Source: Bradyrhizobium nivariense
GTDB taxonomy: Bacteria; Pseudomonadota; Alphaproteobacteria; Rhizobiales; Xanthobacteraceae
Assembly (NCBI RefSeq): GCF_029846715.1
Contig: NZ_JARVWW010000009.1
Coordinates: 1-64,000 of the forward strand
DNA length: 64,000 nucleotides
Direction of reading: 5' to 3'
A program made the translations under genes and the position numbers. Below are positions 25,585 through 34,870 of the stretch, in pieces (positions within the stretch are counted from its first letter, which is position 1; each line of letters begins with the position of its first letter). The notes beneath the pieces were generated by a model. The model was not told where the DNA came from. It did not search any database and saw only the letters and a list, made by a program, of their open reading frames with translations.

Positions 25585-27375
25585 ATGCCGATCTACAAAG
25601 CCCCCGTCGAAGACGTGAACTTCCTGCTCAACGACGTCTTCCAGATCGACCGCTACGACAATCTGGCCGGCTTCTCCGACGCGTCGAGCGACGTGCGCGA
25701 GGCGATTTTGGGCGAAGCCGCAAAGCTCGCCGAAGAGGTGCTGCAGCCGCTGAACCGGGTGGGCGATCTCGAAGGCTGCAAGCGCGCCGATGACGGCAGC
25801 GTCACCACGCCGAAGGGCTTCAAGGACGCGTTCAAGCAGGTCGCCGAGGGCGGCTGGCTCGGCCTGTCGGCACCGACCGAGTTCGGCGGCCAGGGTCTGC
25901 CGGTGACGCTGAGCCAGGCGGTCAACGAATTCCAGATCTCCGCCAACATGGCGTTCTCGATGTATGGCGGCCTCACCATGGGCGCGACAGCGGCGCTGAT
26001 CGTCCACGGCACTCCGGAGCAGAAGCAGATCTACGTGCCGAAGATGGTGGCGGGCGAGTGGACCGGCACCATGAACCTGACCGAGCCGCATTGCGGCACC
26101 GACCTCGGCATGCTCCGCACCAAGGCGGTGCGGCAAGCCGACGGCAGCTTTGAGATCACGGGCACCAAGATCTTCATCTCGGCCGGCGAGCATGACCTCG
26201 CCCCCAACATCATTCACCTCGTGCTTGCCCGCATCGAGGGCGCGCCCGCCGGCATCAAGGGCGTGTCGCTGTTCGTGGTGCCGAAATTCCTGGTCAATGC
26301 CGATGGTTCGGTCGGGCGGCGCAACGGCGTGGTCTGCGGCTCGATCGAGCACAAGATGGGCATCCACGGCAATTCGACCTGCGTGATGAACTACGACAAC
26401 GCCACCGGCTGGCTGATCGGCGAAGAGAACAAGGGCATGCAGGGCATGTTCGTGATGATGAACGAGGCCCGCCTCGGCGTCGCCGTGCAGGGTCTCGCGC
26501 AGTCCGAGGTCGCCTATCAGAACGCCGTCGCCTACGCCCGGGATCGCATCCAGGGCCGTTCGCTCACCGGCGTCAAGGCGCCGGACAAGCAGGCCGATCC
26601 GATCATCGTGCATCCCGACGTGCGCCGTACGCTGCTGTCGATCCGCGCCTTCAACGAGGCCGCGCGCGCCTTCGTGATGTGGACGGCGCTGAAGAGCGAC
26701 GTCGCCCATCGCTCCGAGGATCCCAAGGACCGCCAGGCCGCCGACGATCACATGGGCCTGATGACCCCGGTGCTGAAGGGCTTCCTCACCGACTACGGCT
26801 TCGCCAATGCGGTGCAGGCGCAGCAGATGTATGGCGGCCACGGCTACATCGCCGAGCAGGGCATGGAGCAGTTCGTGCGCGACGCGCGTATTGCGATGAT
26901 TTATGAAGGCGCCAACGGCATCCAGGCGCTCGACCTCGTCGGCCGCAAGCTGCCGCGCGACGGCGGCCGCGCCATCATGGCGTTCTTCGGCGAGGTCATG
27001 GCCTTCGCCAAGGAGAACGGCGGCGACGAGGCGATGAAGCCCTACATTACCCCGCTCTCGGCTTCGCTCGGCCATCTCCAGCAGGCCACCACCTGGCTGA
27101 TGCAGAACGCGATGGCGAAGCCCGACAATGCCGGTGCCGCCGCGACCGATTACCTCAATCTCTTCGGCTTCGTCGCGCTCGGCTATATGTGGGCGAAGAT
27201 GGCCAAGGTGACGAATGCCAAGATTGCCGAGAGTGGGGCGACGCCCTATCTCTCGACCAAGCTCGTCACCGGCCGCTTCTTCATGGAGCGGATGCTGCCG
27301 GAGACCGCGGCCAATCTCGCGCGCATCCAGGCCGGCTCCGCCACCATCATGGAGCTGCCGGCGGAAGCTTTCTGA
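25585..27375 (+). CDS. acyl-CoA dehydrogenase, large (DmdC/FadE-like)
   Basis: FAD-dependent first step of beta-oxidation: an acyl-CoA to 2-enoyl-CoA. The 596-residue length and extra C-terminal domain place it with the DmdC-like long acyl-CoA dehydrogenases rather than the 380-residue type. Visible motifs: flavin-site MNLTEPHCGTDLG (about 150-165), KIFISAGEHD, QMYGGHGYIAEQGMEQ, and the catalytic Glu in MIYEGANGIQALDL. GGGAGA precedes the ATG at 25585. First enzyme of a three-gene beta-oxidation operon with thiolase and FadB-like protein. Confidence 0.9.
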   Translation: MPIYKAPVEDVNFLLNDVFQIDRYDNLAGFSDASSDVREAILGEAAKLAEEVLQPLNRVGDLEGCKRADDGSVTTPKGFKDAFKQVAEGGWLGLSAPTEFGGQGLPVTLSQAVNEFQISANMAFSMYGGLTMGATAALIVHGTPEQKQIYVPKMVAGEWTGTMNLTEPHCGTDLGMLRTKAVRQADGSFEITGTKIFISAGEHDLAPNIIHLVLARIEGAPAGIKGVSLFVVPKFLVNADGSVGRRNGVVCGSIEHKMGIHGNSTCVMNYDNATGWLIGEENKGMQGMFVMMNEARLGVAVQGLAQSEVAYQNAVAYARDRIQGRSLTGVKAPDKQADPIIVHPDVRRTLLSIRAFNEAARAFVMWTALKSDVAHRSEDPKDRQAADDHMGLMTPVLKGFLTDYGFANAVQAQQMYGGHGYIAEQGMEQFVRDARIAMIYEGANGIQALDLVGRKLPRDGGRAIMAFFGEVMAFAKENGGDEAMKPYITPLSASLGHLQQATTWLMQNAMAKPDNAGAAATDYLNLFGFVALGYMWAKMAKVTNAKIAESGATPYLSTKLVTGRFFMERMLPETAANLARIQAGSATIMELPAEAF

Positions 27376-27444
27376 GGATTTCGCTTCACCAATAATCCCG
27401 ATCGCGTCGCGGTCGTAACCAATAACTGCAATCAGGAGGCTCCC

Positions 27445-28653
27445 ATGGCAGATGCCTATATCTACGATCACGTCCGCACTCCCCGCGGCCGCGGCAAACC
27501 TGACGGCGCGCTGCACGAGGTGACGGCGCTTGCGCTCGCGACCGTGCCGCTGAAGGCGCTGAAGGATCGCAACAACCTGCCGGAAGATTCCGTCGATGAC
27601 GTCATTCTCGGCGTGGTCGATCCGGTCGGCGAAGCCGGCTCCGACATCGCGCGCTTTGCCGCGCTGAAGGCGGGCCTCGGCGAGGCCGTCCCCGGCGTGC
27701 AGATCAGCCGCTTCTGCGCCTCCGGTCTCGATGCCGTGAATTTTGCCGCAGCCCAGGTGATGAGCGGGCAGCATGAACTGGTGATCGGCGGCGGCGCGGA
27801 ATCGATGAGCCGCGTCGGCATCGGTGCCTCCGGCGGCGCCTGGCCGATGGATCCGTCGATGGCGGTGCCGGCCTATTTCATGCCGCAGGGCGTCTCGGCC
27901 GATCTGATCGCGACCAAATACGGCTTCTCGCGCGACGACGTCGATGCCTATGCGGTGCAGAGCCAGCAGCGCGCGGCGAAGTCCTGGGATGAAGGCCGCT
28001 TCGACAAGTCGATCGTCGCGGTGAAGGACATCAACGGCCTCACCATTCTGGCCAAGGACGAGCACATGCGTCCCTCGACGACGATGCAGTCGCTGGCGCA
28101 GCTGCAGCCGGCGTTCACGATGATGGCGCAGATGGGCGGCTTCGACGGCGTCGCGGTGCAGTCGCATCCCGAGATCGAGCGCGTCAACTACGTGCACCAC
28201 GCCGGCAATTCGTCGGGCATCGTCGATGGTGCCGGCGCAGTCCTGCTCGGCAGCAAGGACGCCGGCAGCAAGTACGGCCTGAAGCCGCGTGCAAGAATCC
28301 GCGCCTTCGCCAATGTCGGCTCCGAACCCGCGATGATGCTGACCGGCCCGGTCGACGTCACCGAAAAGCTGTTTGCGCGCTCCGGCATGAAGAAGTCGGA
28401 CATCGACCTGTTCGAGCTCAACGAGGCCTTTGCCTCCGTCGTGCTGCGCTACATCCAGGCCTTCGACATCGACAACGCCAGGATCAACGTCAATGGCGGT
28501 GCGATCGCGCTCGGCCATCCGCTCGGCGCGACCGGTGCGATGATCCTCGGTACCGTGCTCGACGAGCTCGAGCGCACCGACAAGGCGACCGCGCTGGTGA
28601 CGCTGTGCATCGGCGGCGGCATGGGCACCGCGACCATCATCGAACGCGTCTAA
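27445..28653 (+). CDS. acetyl-CoA C-acyltransferase (thiolase)
   Basis: Cleaves 3-ketoacyl-CoA with CoA, releasing acetyl-CoA; last step of beta-oxidation. The 402-residue protein has the nucleophile Cys in [12 protein letters not shown] (about residue 90), the His/Gly motifs NEAFASV and [15 protein letters not shown], and the second active Cys in [11 protein letters not shown] near the end. AGGAGG lies seven bases upstream of the ATG. It lies between the acyl-CoA dehydrogenase and FadB-like genes in one operon, so it is more probably a degradative FadA-type thiolase than a biosynthetic PhaA. Confidence 0.93.
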   Translation: MADAYIYDHVRTPRGRGKPDGALHEVTALALATVPLKALKDRNNLPEDSVDDVILGVVDPVGEAGSDIARFAALKAGLGEAVPGVQISRFCASGLDAVNFAAAQVMSGQHELVIGGGAESMSRVGIGASGGAWPMDPSMAVPAYFMPQGVSADLIATKYGFSRDDVDAYAVQSQQRAAKSWDEGRFDKSIVAVKDINGLTILAKDEHMRPSTTMQSLAQLQPAFTMMAQMGGFDGVAVQSHPEIERVNYVHHAGNSSGIVDGAGAVLLGSKDAGSKYGLKPRARIRAFANVGSEPAMMLTGPVDVTEKLFARSGMKKSDIDLFELNEAFASVVLRYIQAFDIDNARINVNGGAIALGHPLGATGAMILGTVLDELERTDKATALVTLCIGGGMGTATIIERV

Positions 28654-28671
28654 GGGTAGGGAGCAACCAGC

Positions 28672-30885
28672 ATGGCTTACAAGAATTTCAAGGTTGAGAC
28701 CGATTCCGACGGCATCGCGCTCGTGACCTGGGACATCCCGGGCCGTTCGATGAACGTGCTCGACGAGACCTCGACCAGCGAGCTCGACGCGATCGTCAAG
28801 GAAACCACGGCCGACGCCGCCGTGAAGGGTGTCGTCATCACCTCTGCCAAGGAGGCGTTCTGCGCCGGCGCGGACCTGTCCATGCTCGAGGGCATGAACC
28901 AGGCCTACGCAAAAGTGTTTGGGGAGCAGGGCGAGACCGCCGCGAACCAGATGCTGTTCGAGCAGAGCCGGCGTTTCTCGCTGGTGCTGCGCTCCATCGA
29001 GACCTCCGGCAAGCCGTGGGCGGCGGCGATCAACGGCCTTGCGCTCGGCGGCGGTTTCGAGATCACGCTGTGCTGCCACTATCGCGTGGCGGCGGAAAAT
29101 CCCAAGACGCGCCTCGGCCTGCCCGAGGTCAAGGTCGGCCTGTTCCCGGGCGCCGGCGGCACGCAGCGCGTGCCGCGCCTGGTGCCGCCGCAGGACGCGA
29201 TGACGATCCTGCTCAAGGGCGATCCGGTCACGGTCGAGAAAGCCAAGGCGCTGAATCTGATCCACGCCATCGTTCCCGCCGCCGATCTCGTCAAGGCGGC
29301 AAAGGACTGGATCAAGGGCGGCGGCAAGGCCGTCGCGCCCTGGGACGAGAAGGGCTTCAAGCTCCCCGGCGGTCCGGTGTTCTCCAAGGCCGGCATGATG
29401 ATGTTCCCGGCCGGCAACGCGATCTATCGCCGCGAGACCTACGACAATTATCCGGCCGCGCGCGCGATCATGAGCTGCGTCTATGAGGGCCTGCAGCTGC
29501 CGATCGACGCCGCACTGCGCGTCGAGTCACGCTACTTCACCTCGGTGCTGCGTTCGAAGGAAGCGGCTGCGATGATCCGCAGCCTGTTCCTGTCGATGCA
29601 GGAGCTCAACAAGGGCGCGCGCCGTCCGAAGGATGTGCCGCCGACCAAGGTGAGGAAGATCGCCGTGATCGGCGCCGGCTTCATGGGCGCGAGCGTCGGC
29701 TATGTCTCGGCCCGTGCCGGCCTCGACGTCGTCCTGATCGATCGCGACCAGGAGAGCGCCGACAAGGGCAAGGCGCATGCGCAGAAGGTGATCGAGGAGC
29801 AGATCAAGAAGGGCCGTGCCAAGCCCGGCGACGCAGAAGCCCTGCTCGCCCGCATCACGCCGACCGCGGACTATTCCGCACTGAAGGACGTCGATCTCGT
29901 CATCGAAGCCGTGTTCGAGGACCGCAAGGTCAAGGCTGAGACCTTTGCCAAGGCGCAGGAGCATATGAAGCCGGACGTGATCTTCGCGTCCAATACTTCG
30001 ACGCTTCCGATCACCTCGCTGGCGGAATCCTTCAAGGACCAGGGCAGGTTCGTCGGCATCCACTTCTTCTCGCCGGTCGAAAAGATGATGCTGGTCGAGA
30101 TCATCCAGGGCAAGAACACCGGCGATCTCGCGCTCGCGACCGCACTCGACTACGTCCGGCAGATCGGCAAGACGCCGATCGTCGTCAATGACAGCCGCGG
30201 CTTCTTCGCCAACCGCTGCGTCGGCCGCTACGTCGCCGAAGGCAACGAGATGTTTTTGGAAGGCGTACCTCCGGCGATGATCGAGAACTGCGCCAAGATG
30301 GCCGGCATGCCGGTCGGCCCGCTCTCGCTGTCCGATGAAGTCGCGCTCGACCTCGGCCTCAAGATCATGAAGGCGACGGAAGCCGATCTCGGCCCCAACG
30401 CCATCAATCCCGATCAGAAGAAGCTGATGGTGGAGATGGTCGAGAAGCAGGGCCGTCTGGGCCGCAAGAACAGCAAGGGCTTCTACGATTACCCTGAGAA
30501 GGGCAAGGGTCAGAAGAGCCTGTGGCCAGGCCTGTCCGCGCTGCAGCCCAAGCAGCTCGATCCCGATACCCTCGACGTCGAGGAGCTGAAGCAGCGCTTC
30601 CTGGTGGTGCAGGCGGTGGAAGCCGCGCGCACGGTGGAGGACCACGTCATCACCGATCCGCGCGAGGCGGATGTCGGCTCGATCCTCGGCTTCGGCTTCG
30701 CGCCGTTCACCGGTGGAACGCTGTCCTACATCGACTTCATGGGCACGAAGAAGTTCGTCGAGCTTTGCCACAAGCTGGAGGCGAAATACGGCTCGCGCTT
30801 CACCCCGCCGAAACTTCTCGAGGAGATGGCCGCGAAGGGAGAAACCTTCTACGGCCGCTTCGCCCCGAAGAAGGCCGCGGCCTGA
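28672..30885 (+). CDS. bifunctional enoyl-CoA hydratase/3-hydroxyacyl-CoA dehydrogenase (FadB/FadJ-like)
   Basis: Two middle steps of beta-oxidation in one 737-residue chain. Residues 1-300 are a crotonase domain (oxyanion holes CAGADLSML and [32 protein letters not shown]). Residues about 325-510 are the NAD-binding domain ([17 protein letters not shown]) and 510-720 the C-terminal dehydrogenase domains ([15 protein letters not shown]). It lies 18 bases after the thiolase gene. A terminator-like hairpin is further downstream at 31097. The subunit arrangement with the thiolase resembles the trifunctional complexes of this family. Confidence 0.93.
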   Translation: MAYKNFKVETDSDGIALVTWDIPGRSMNVLDETSTSELDAIVKETTADAAVKGVVITSAKEAFCAGADLSMLEGMNQAYAKVFGEQGETAANQMLFEQSRRFSLVLRSIETSGKPWAAAINGLALGGGFEITLCCHYRVAAENPKTRLGLPEVKVGLFPGAGGTQRVPRLVPPQDAMTILLKGDPVTVEKAKALNLIHAIVPAADLVKAAKDWIKGGGKAVAPWDEKGFKLPGGPVFSKAGMMMFPAGNAIYRRETYDNYPAARAIMSCVYEGLQLPIDAALRVESRYFTSVLRSKEAAAMIRSLFLSMQELNKGARRPKDVPPTKVRKIAVIGAGFMGASVGYVSARAGLDVVLIDRDQESADKGKAHAQKVIEEQIKKGRAKPGDAEALLARITPTADYSALKDVDLVIEAVFEDRKVKAETFAKAQEHMKPDVIFASNTSTLPITSLAESFKDQGRFVGIHFFSPVEKMMLVEIIQGKNTGDLALATALDYVRQIGKTPIVVNDSRGFFANRCVGRYVAEGNEMFLEGVPPAMIENCAKMAGMPVGPLSLSDEVALDLGLKIMKATEADLGPNAINPDQKKLMVEMVEKQGRLGRKNSKGFYDYPEKGKGQKSLWPGLSALQPKQLDPDTLDVEELKQRFLVVQAVEAARTVEDHVITDPREADVGSILGFGFAPFTGGTLSYIDFMGTKKFVELCHKLEAKYGSRFTPPKLLEEMAAKGETFYGRFAPKKAAA

Positions 30886-30943
30886 GTCGCCACCGTAGCC
30901 TGCAGGAGCGAGGCGAAATCCGACCCACCCGCGTAGAGACCCC

Positions 30944-31072
30944 GGACTATGCTGCGCTCCATCCGGGCTAAAGCATGATCCGGAAAAGTGCGAAGCGGTT
31001 TTCCGAAAAGATCATGCTCAAACAACAACCTAAAGCGCGATGATGATTCATCCTGATCTCATCGCGCTTTAG
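30944..31072. repeat. composite rhizobial repeats (half family C plus family D)
   Basis: Begins with one arm of the family C repeat (GCTGCGCTCCATCCGGGCTA), runs straight into AGCATGATC...GATCATGCT (30972-31018), then a third palindrome, CTAAAGCGCGATGA...TCATCGCGCTTTAG (31030-31072). The last two units are widespread in rhizobial genomes. The gap 30886-31373 holds these and a terminator; no gene is seen before the small ORF at 31374. Confidence 0.8.
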
Positions 31073-31096
31073 GCATCGAGATCGTGAAACAACGAG

Positions 31097-31120
31097 GGCC
31101 GGATCATCGATCCGGCCTTT
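31097..31120 (+). terminator. candidate Rho-independent terminator of the beta-oxidation operon
   Basis: GGCCGGATC-ATC-GATCCGGCC followed by TTT. The stem is perfect but the U-run is short. It lies about 210 bases after the FadB-like stop, beyond the repeats. Confidence 0.5.
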
Positions 31121-31373
31121 CCGATTCAGGGTCCCAGCCTCATCACGGTTGCGTCAAACTGTTCCCAGCTTGTGGAACCGGTCACAGAATTCGCGTAGGA
31201 ACCGTGCCAGAGTCCCGCTGCCGATGTCGCGCAATTGTCATAGGCGCGTCAAAGCGGCGCCGTTCTTTTGCTCGGCCCTGGCACTAGTCTTGCTCCGGGT
31301 CAGGGTCATGAAACCGGTCGGGACGCTTGCCGATCCATCGGCAAGTTGAAGACGAAATAAGAAAGTGTCCTTG

Positions 31374-31592
31374 ATGAACTCTCTGGTGCTGCGGAAGACC
31401 GCGCTTGGTCGCGATCTCGCCGCGAAATATGCTGTTGCATCCGCAACCGGCCGCCTGTTGCCGAAACAGAAGCCGGCGCGCCTGCGCCGCAAGGGGCCGT
31501 TGCTTTGGGCCGTTGTGGCTTTACTTGTGCTGGCGGCGGATTTTCTGCTCGCTTGTCTCGCCTGGCTCGCCGTCGATTTCGTCATGGGATGA
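31374..31592 (+). CDS. small single-TM hypothetical protein
   Basis: A possible 72-residue protein: basic N-terminal half (SLVLRKTALGRDLAAKYAV, then KQKPARLRRK) and one strong transmembrane helix near residues 47-68 (LLWAVVALLVLAADFLLACL). Basic-in topology would put the N-terminus in the cytoplasm. I do not recognise a family. Its last 72 bases overlap the end of the convergent membrane-protein gene, so at most one of the two ends may be right. No strong ribosome-binding site is seen. Confidence 0.4.
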   Translation: MNSLVLRKTALGRDLAAKYAVASATGRLLPKQKPARLRRKGPLLWAVVALLVLAADFLLACLAWLAVDFVMG

Positions 31593-31937
31593 GGCGTCAC
31601 GCGTGTGCAGCACATAGGCTGTCGCGAGATAGGCGAGCTGGCAGACGGCGAGGCAGCCGGCAATGACGATCACGCCCGCCGTCATCCCGAACTCGTAAAC
31701 GCGAAGAACTATCGCCGCGACAATCGCGATCAACGGCGAAATCACGACCAGCGCCCAGATCCTGAAAACGTAACCGGTCGCTATTCCCACCAACGCGCTT
31801 GCAACGATCAGGACGAAGGCAATCGTCAAGTTCAACTCCGATGCGAGTCCGAATTCTTCAATCAATTCCCTCAAAATCGCCCGCTTCACGGGTGGTAACA
31901 AGACAGCACCACTTACGTTTGGCGAACAGTCGTTCAT
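31521..31937 (-). CDS. hypothetical three-TM membrane protein
   Basis: A 138-residue protein with three hydrophobic helices at about 36-60, 62-80 and 86-110 (e.g. VISPLIAIVAAIVL) and an acidic tail (HDEIDGEPGETSEQ). Similar short unnamed proteins occur in Bradyrhizobium, as I recall, but no function is known. The ATG at 31937 has no clear Shine-Dalgarno; a TTG at 31835, just before the first helix, is an alternative. It overlaps the convergent small ORF by 72 bases. Confidence 0.6.
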   Translation of the reverse strand: MNDCSPNVSGAVLLPPVKRAILRELIEEFGLASELNLTIAFVLIVASALVGIATGYVFRIWALVVISPLIAIVAAIVLRVYEFGMTAGVIVIAGCLAVCQLAYLATAYVLHTRDASSHDEIDGEPGETSEQKIRRQHK

Positions 31938-32000
31938 AAGTCTAACGCGAGGTACGATGATCCGGCGGACCGGTTTCGCGTTGCGTGGTCCTGCGGCAGC

Positions 32001-32031
32001 AAAAAGGGCCGGATCATGGACCCGGCCCTTT
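32001..32031 (-). terminator. Rho-independent terminator of gstA
   Basis: On the minus strand, AAAGGGCCGG and CCGGCCCTTT pair around an 8-9-base loop and are followed by TTTTT. It begins just 23 bases after the gstA stop codon. Confidence 0.8.
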
Positions 32032-32053
32032 GGAGATTGATCGCCGTCGCGTC

Positions 32054-32668
32054 TCAGGCGGCCTGGATCAGCCCCTCCTTCTTGAGCGCTTCCTGCACCT
32101 GTGGCCGCGCCGCGACGCGGGTCTTGTACGCGGCAAGGTTCGGCATCGCCGAGAGGTCGAACTTCATCCGGTCGCCCCAGATCAGCATCGTGAAGAGATA
32201 GCCGTCAGCCACCGTGAACTGCTTGCCCATGAGGTAGTCGCGGCCGGCGAGCTGGCTGTCGATGTATTTCAGCTTGCCCATGACGCGGTCCTTGAAGAAG
32301 GCCTTGGCCTCGTCGTTCAGAGCCGGCGCGAACAGTGGACCAAAGCTCTTGTGCACCTCCGAGGTGAGGAAGTTCAGCCACTCCAGGAGCTTGTAGCGCT
32401 CGGCGCTGTCACGGGCCGGCGCCAGCCCCTTGGCCGAGGCCTGATCGGCGATCATCTGGACAATCACCGGGCCTTCGGTCACGATCTCTCCGCTATCGAG
32501 GCGCAGCGCAGGGACCTGGCCCTTGGGGTTCAGCTTCAGATAATCCTCACCATTTTCGAGCTTCTTGGCCCGGATATCGACCTTGACCAGCTCATAGGGC
32601 AGGCCGGCTTCCAGGAGCGCGATATGGGGGGACAGCGAGCAGGCACCGGGCGAATAGTACAGTTTCAT
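32054..32668 (-). CDS. gstA: glutathione S-transferase, beta class
   Basis: Cytoplasmic 204-residue enzyme that conjugates glutathione to electrophiles. The N-terminal thioredoxin-like domain has the beta-class Cys10 (YYSPGACSLSPH), the cis-Pro motif LNPKGQVPAL, and the TEGPVIVQMIAD helix; His106 (TSEVHKSFG), the second beta-class marker, is in the C-terminal helical domain. Divergent from a MarR regulator over a 126-base region carrying an operator-like inverted repeat, and close to gshA, which makes glutathione. Expression is probably controlled by that MarR protein. Confidence 0.93.
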   Translation of the reverse strand: MKLYYSPGACSLSPHIALLEAGLPYELVKVDIRAKKLENGEDYLKLNPKGQVPALRLDSGEIVTEGPVIVQMIADQASAKGLAPARDSAERYKLLEWLNFLTSEVHKSFGPLFAPALNDEAKAFFKDRVMGKLKYIDSQLAGRDYLMGKQFTVADGYLFTMLIWGDRMKFDLSAMPNLAAYKTRVAARPQVQEALKKEGLIQAA

Positions 32669-32715
32669 GGAATTTCCTCCTCTTGACGCTTGGTTCAGGC
32701 GAAAGAACGACTACA

Positions 32716-32753
32716 TGCATCTGCTTGAAATAGTCAAGATTGATGCAGGTGCA
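32716..32753. promoter_or_regulatory. candidate MarR operator between gstA and its regulator
   Basis: Nested inverted repeats: outer arms TGCATCTGC (32716-32724) and GCAGGTGCA (32745-32753, one mismatch), inner arms CTTGA (32724-32728) and TCAAG (32734-32738). The inner part, read on the minus strand, begins TTGACT and could be the -35 element of gstA, so binding would block gstA. Position and symmetry are seen; the binding protein is inferred. Confidence 0.5.
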
Positions 32754-32794
32754 TCGAATGGGGTAAGAGACGGGCGACGAGCTTGAGCGGGACC

Positions 32795-33289
32795 ATGAAA
32801 CGCAAACCATCGACCGAGGCGACTTCCGCCTGGATACGCTTGATGCGGGTGCAGAGCCGCGTGCTCGATTGCGTCGAGCAGGACCTGAAGAAGGCCGGCT
32901 TCCCGCCGCTGGCATGGTATGACGCGCTGCTCGAACTGTCACGGGCGCCCTCGGGCGAGCTCCGGCCGGTCGAACTCGAACGGCAGATGCTGATCCCGCA
33001 ATATTCGACATCGCGGCTGATCGACCGCCTGGTCGACGAAGGCCTCGCCTCGCGGCGTGAATGCAAGATCGACAAGCGCGGCCAGTTCGTGGAGATCACG
33101 GAAGCCGGCCGCGAATTGCAGAAGCGAATGTGGGGCGCCTATTCGGCCGCAATCGAGAAATATGTCGGTTCGAAACTGTCCGATGCGGATGCCGTCAAGC
33201 TCAGCGGTCTGCTCGACCGCCTGGGCTGCTCATGCGGCGAAATGAAACTGCCGCCTGCCCACGTCAACGAAACCACGCCGTTGCGATGA
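32795..33289 (+). CDS. MarR family transcriptional regulator
   Basis: A 164-residue winged-helix regulator. The DNA-binding part runs about 30-110: LRPVELERQMLIPQYSTSRLIDRLVDEGL is the helix-turn-helix, and RGQFVEITEAGRELQKRM the wing and start of the dimer helix. A CxC pair near the C-terminus (GCSCGEM) could sense thiols or electrophiles, which would suit control of a glutathione transferase; that is inference. Start at ATG 32795. Confidence 0.88.
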   Translation: MKRKPSTEATSAWIRLMRVQSRVLDCVEQDLKKAGFPPLAWYDALLELSRAPSGELRPVELERQMLIPQYSTSRLIDRLVDEGLASRRECKIDKRGQFVEITEAGRELQKRMWGAYSAAIEKYVGSKLSDADAVKLSGLLDRLGCSCGEMKLPPAHVNETTPLR

Positions 33290-33388
33290 TCGCGCGGCAA
33301 ACCAGCTCGTCCGTGCAACCGGTGGGTTCGCGGACCATCACTGTCACCCACGCGCGTTCGGTCGAAGCGCTTTTGATTAGAGTTTGAT

Positions 33389-34759
33389 ATGGCGCGAGAC
33401 CAGATCGATATGACGCCTCTGCAATCGCGCGACGAACTCGTCGCGTGGTTCGAGGCTGGCTGCAAGGACCCGTCCGAATTCCGCATGGGCACCGAGCACG
33501 AGAAGACGCCGTTCACGCTCGAAGGCCACCGTCCGGTGCCCTACGAAGGCGCGCGCGGTATCGGTGCGCTGCTCGAAGGCATGAAACTCCTGCTCGGCTG
33601 GGAGCCGATCATGGAGAAGGGCAACATCATCGGCCTCTACGACGTCACCGGTGGCGGCGCGATCTCGCTCGAGCCCGGCGGACAGTTCGAGCTCTCCGGT
33701 GCGCCAGTCGAGAACGTGCACCAGACCCAGAGCGAGCTGATGGCGCATCTGGCGCAGGTGCGCGAGATCGCAACGCCGCTCGGCATCGGCTTCCTCGGGC
33801 TCGGCATGACGCCGTCCTGGTCGCGCGCCGACATCCCGGTGATGCCCAAGGGCCGCTACAAGATCATGACCAATTACATGCCGAAGGTCGGCCAGTACGG
33901 CCTCGACATGATGTACCGGACCTGCACGGTGCAGACCAATCTCGACTTCTCCTCCGAAGCCGACATGGTCAAGAAGCTGCGTGTCTCGCTCGCGCTCCAG
34001 CCGGTCGCAACCGCTTTGTTCGCCAATTCGCCGTTTACCGAGGGCAAGCCGAACGGCTTCCTCTCCTTCCGGTCCGAGATCTGGCGCGACACCGACAATG
34101 CGCGCGCCGGCATGATGCCGTGGGCATTCGAGGACGGCATGGGCTTCGAGCGCTATGTCGACTACGCGCTCGACGTGCCCATGTACTTCGTCAAGCGCGG
34201 CGAGGATTACATCGACGTCTCGGGCTCCTCGTTCAGCGCCTTCTTCGATGGACGCAACAACAATTTGCCCGGCGAACGTCCGACGCTGTCGGACTGGGCC
34301 AACCATCTTTCGACGATTTTCCCGGAGGTGCGGCTCAAGCGCTATCTCGAGATGCGCGGCTCCGACGGTGGCCCGTGGGGCCGTCTGCCGGCGCTATCGG
34401 CGTTCTGGGCCGGGCTGCTCTACGATGATGTGTCGCTCGATGCCGCCTGGGACCTGGTGAAGCACTGGAGCGCGCATGAGCGTCAGGCCCTGCGCGACGA
34501 CGTGCCGCGCTTCGGCTTCAAGTCGCGGATCAAGGACCGCTATCTGTTCGAGATCGCCAAGGAGTGCCTCGTTCTGGCACATGCCGGCCTGCGCCGGCGC
34601 GGCCGGATCGACCAGCTCGGCCGCGACGAAACCCGGCATCTGGAGCCGCTCGATCGCATCATCGATTCCGGCCGCACGCCGGCCGAGGAGATGCTCGACA
34701 AGTTCAACGGTCCCTGGAACGGCTCGGTGGAACCGGCCTACGCGGAATATGCGTTCTAG
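33389..34759 (+). CDS. gshA: glutamate-cysteine ligase (plant/alphaproteobacterial type)
   Basis: First and rate-limiting step of glutathione synthesis: ATP-dependent joining of L-glutamate and L-cysteine. The 456-residue protein is of the plant-type GCS2 family found in alphaproteobacteria, not the E. coli GshA type: FRMGTEHEKTPF (active-site Glu), LEPGGQFELSGAP, MTNYMPKVG, and CTVQTNLDFSSEADM are all present. Residue pairs of Cys used for redox regulation in plants are not obvious. It is 99 bases downstream of the MarR gene in the same direction. Confidence 0.93.
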   Translation: MARDQIDMTPLQSRDELVAWFEAGCKDPSEFRMGTEHEKTPFTLEGHRPVPYEGARGIGALLEGMKLLLGWEPIMEKGNIIGLYDVTGGGAISLEPGGQFELSGAPVENVHQTQSELMAHLAQVREIATPLGIGFLGLGMTPSWSRADIPVMPKGRYKIMTNYMPKVGQYGLDMMYRTCTVQTNLDFSSEADMVKKLRVSLALQPVATALFANSPFTEGKPNGFLSFRSEIWRDTDNARAGMMPWAFEDGMGFERYVDYALDVPMYFVKRGEDYIDVSGSSFSAFFDGRNNNLPGERPTLSDWANHLSTIFPEVRLKRYLEMRGSDGGPWGRLPALSAFWAGLLYDDVSLDAAWDLVKHWSAHERQALRDDVPRFGFKSRIKDRYLFEIAKECLVLAHAGLRRRGRIDQLGRDETRHLEPLDRIIDSGRTPAEEMLDKFNGPWNGSVEPAYAEYAF

Positions 34760-34870
34760 ACCCAGGGGCCAACGATCGGGACCCGAGCCGTTCATCGCCC
34801 ATACAGGTTTGCGGCGATCAAATGACCGGCTGAAAACCTGAGCGTCGTCAATAACTCGAAAGCTGTTCCG

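Noticed and set aside
25567..29265. Very long open frame on the minus strand (about 1230 codons) opposite the acyl-CoA dehydrogenase and thiolase genes.
   Set aside because: It is the shadow of GC-rich plus-strand genes with clear catalytic motifs; its translation is His/Arg/Gly-rich without a recognisable domain.
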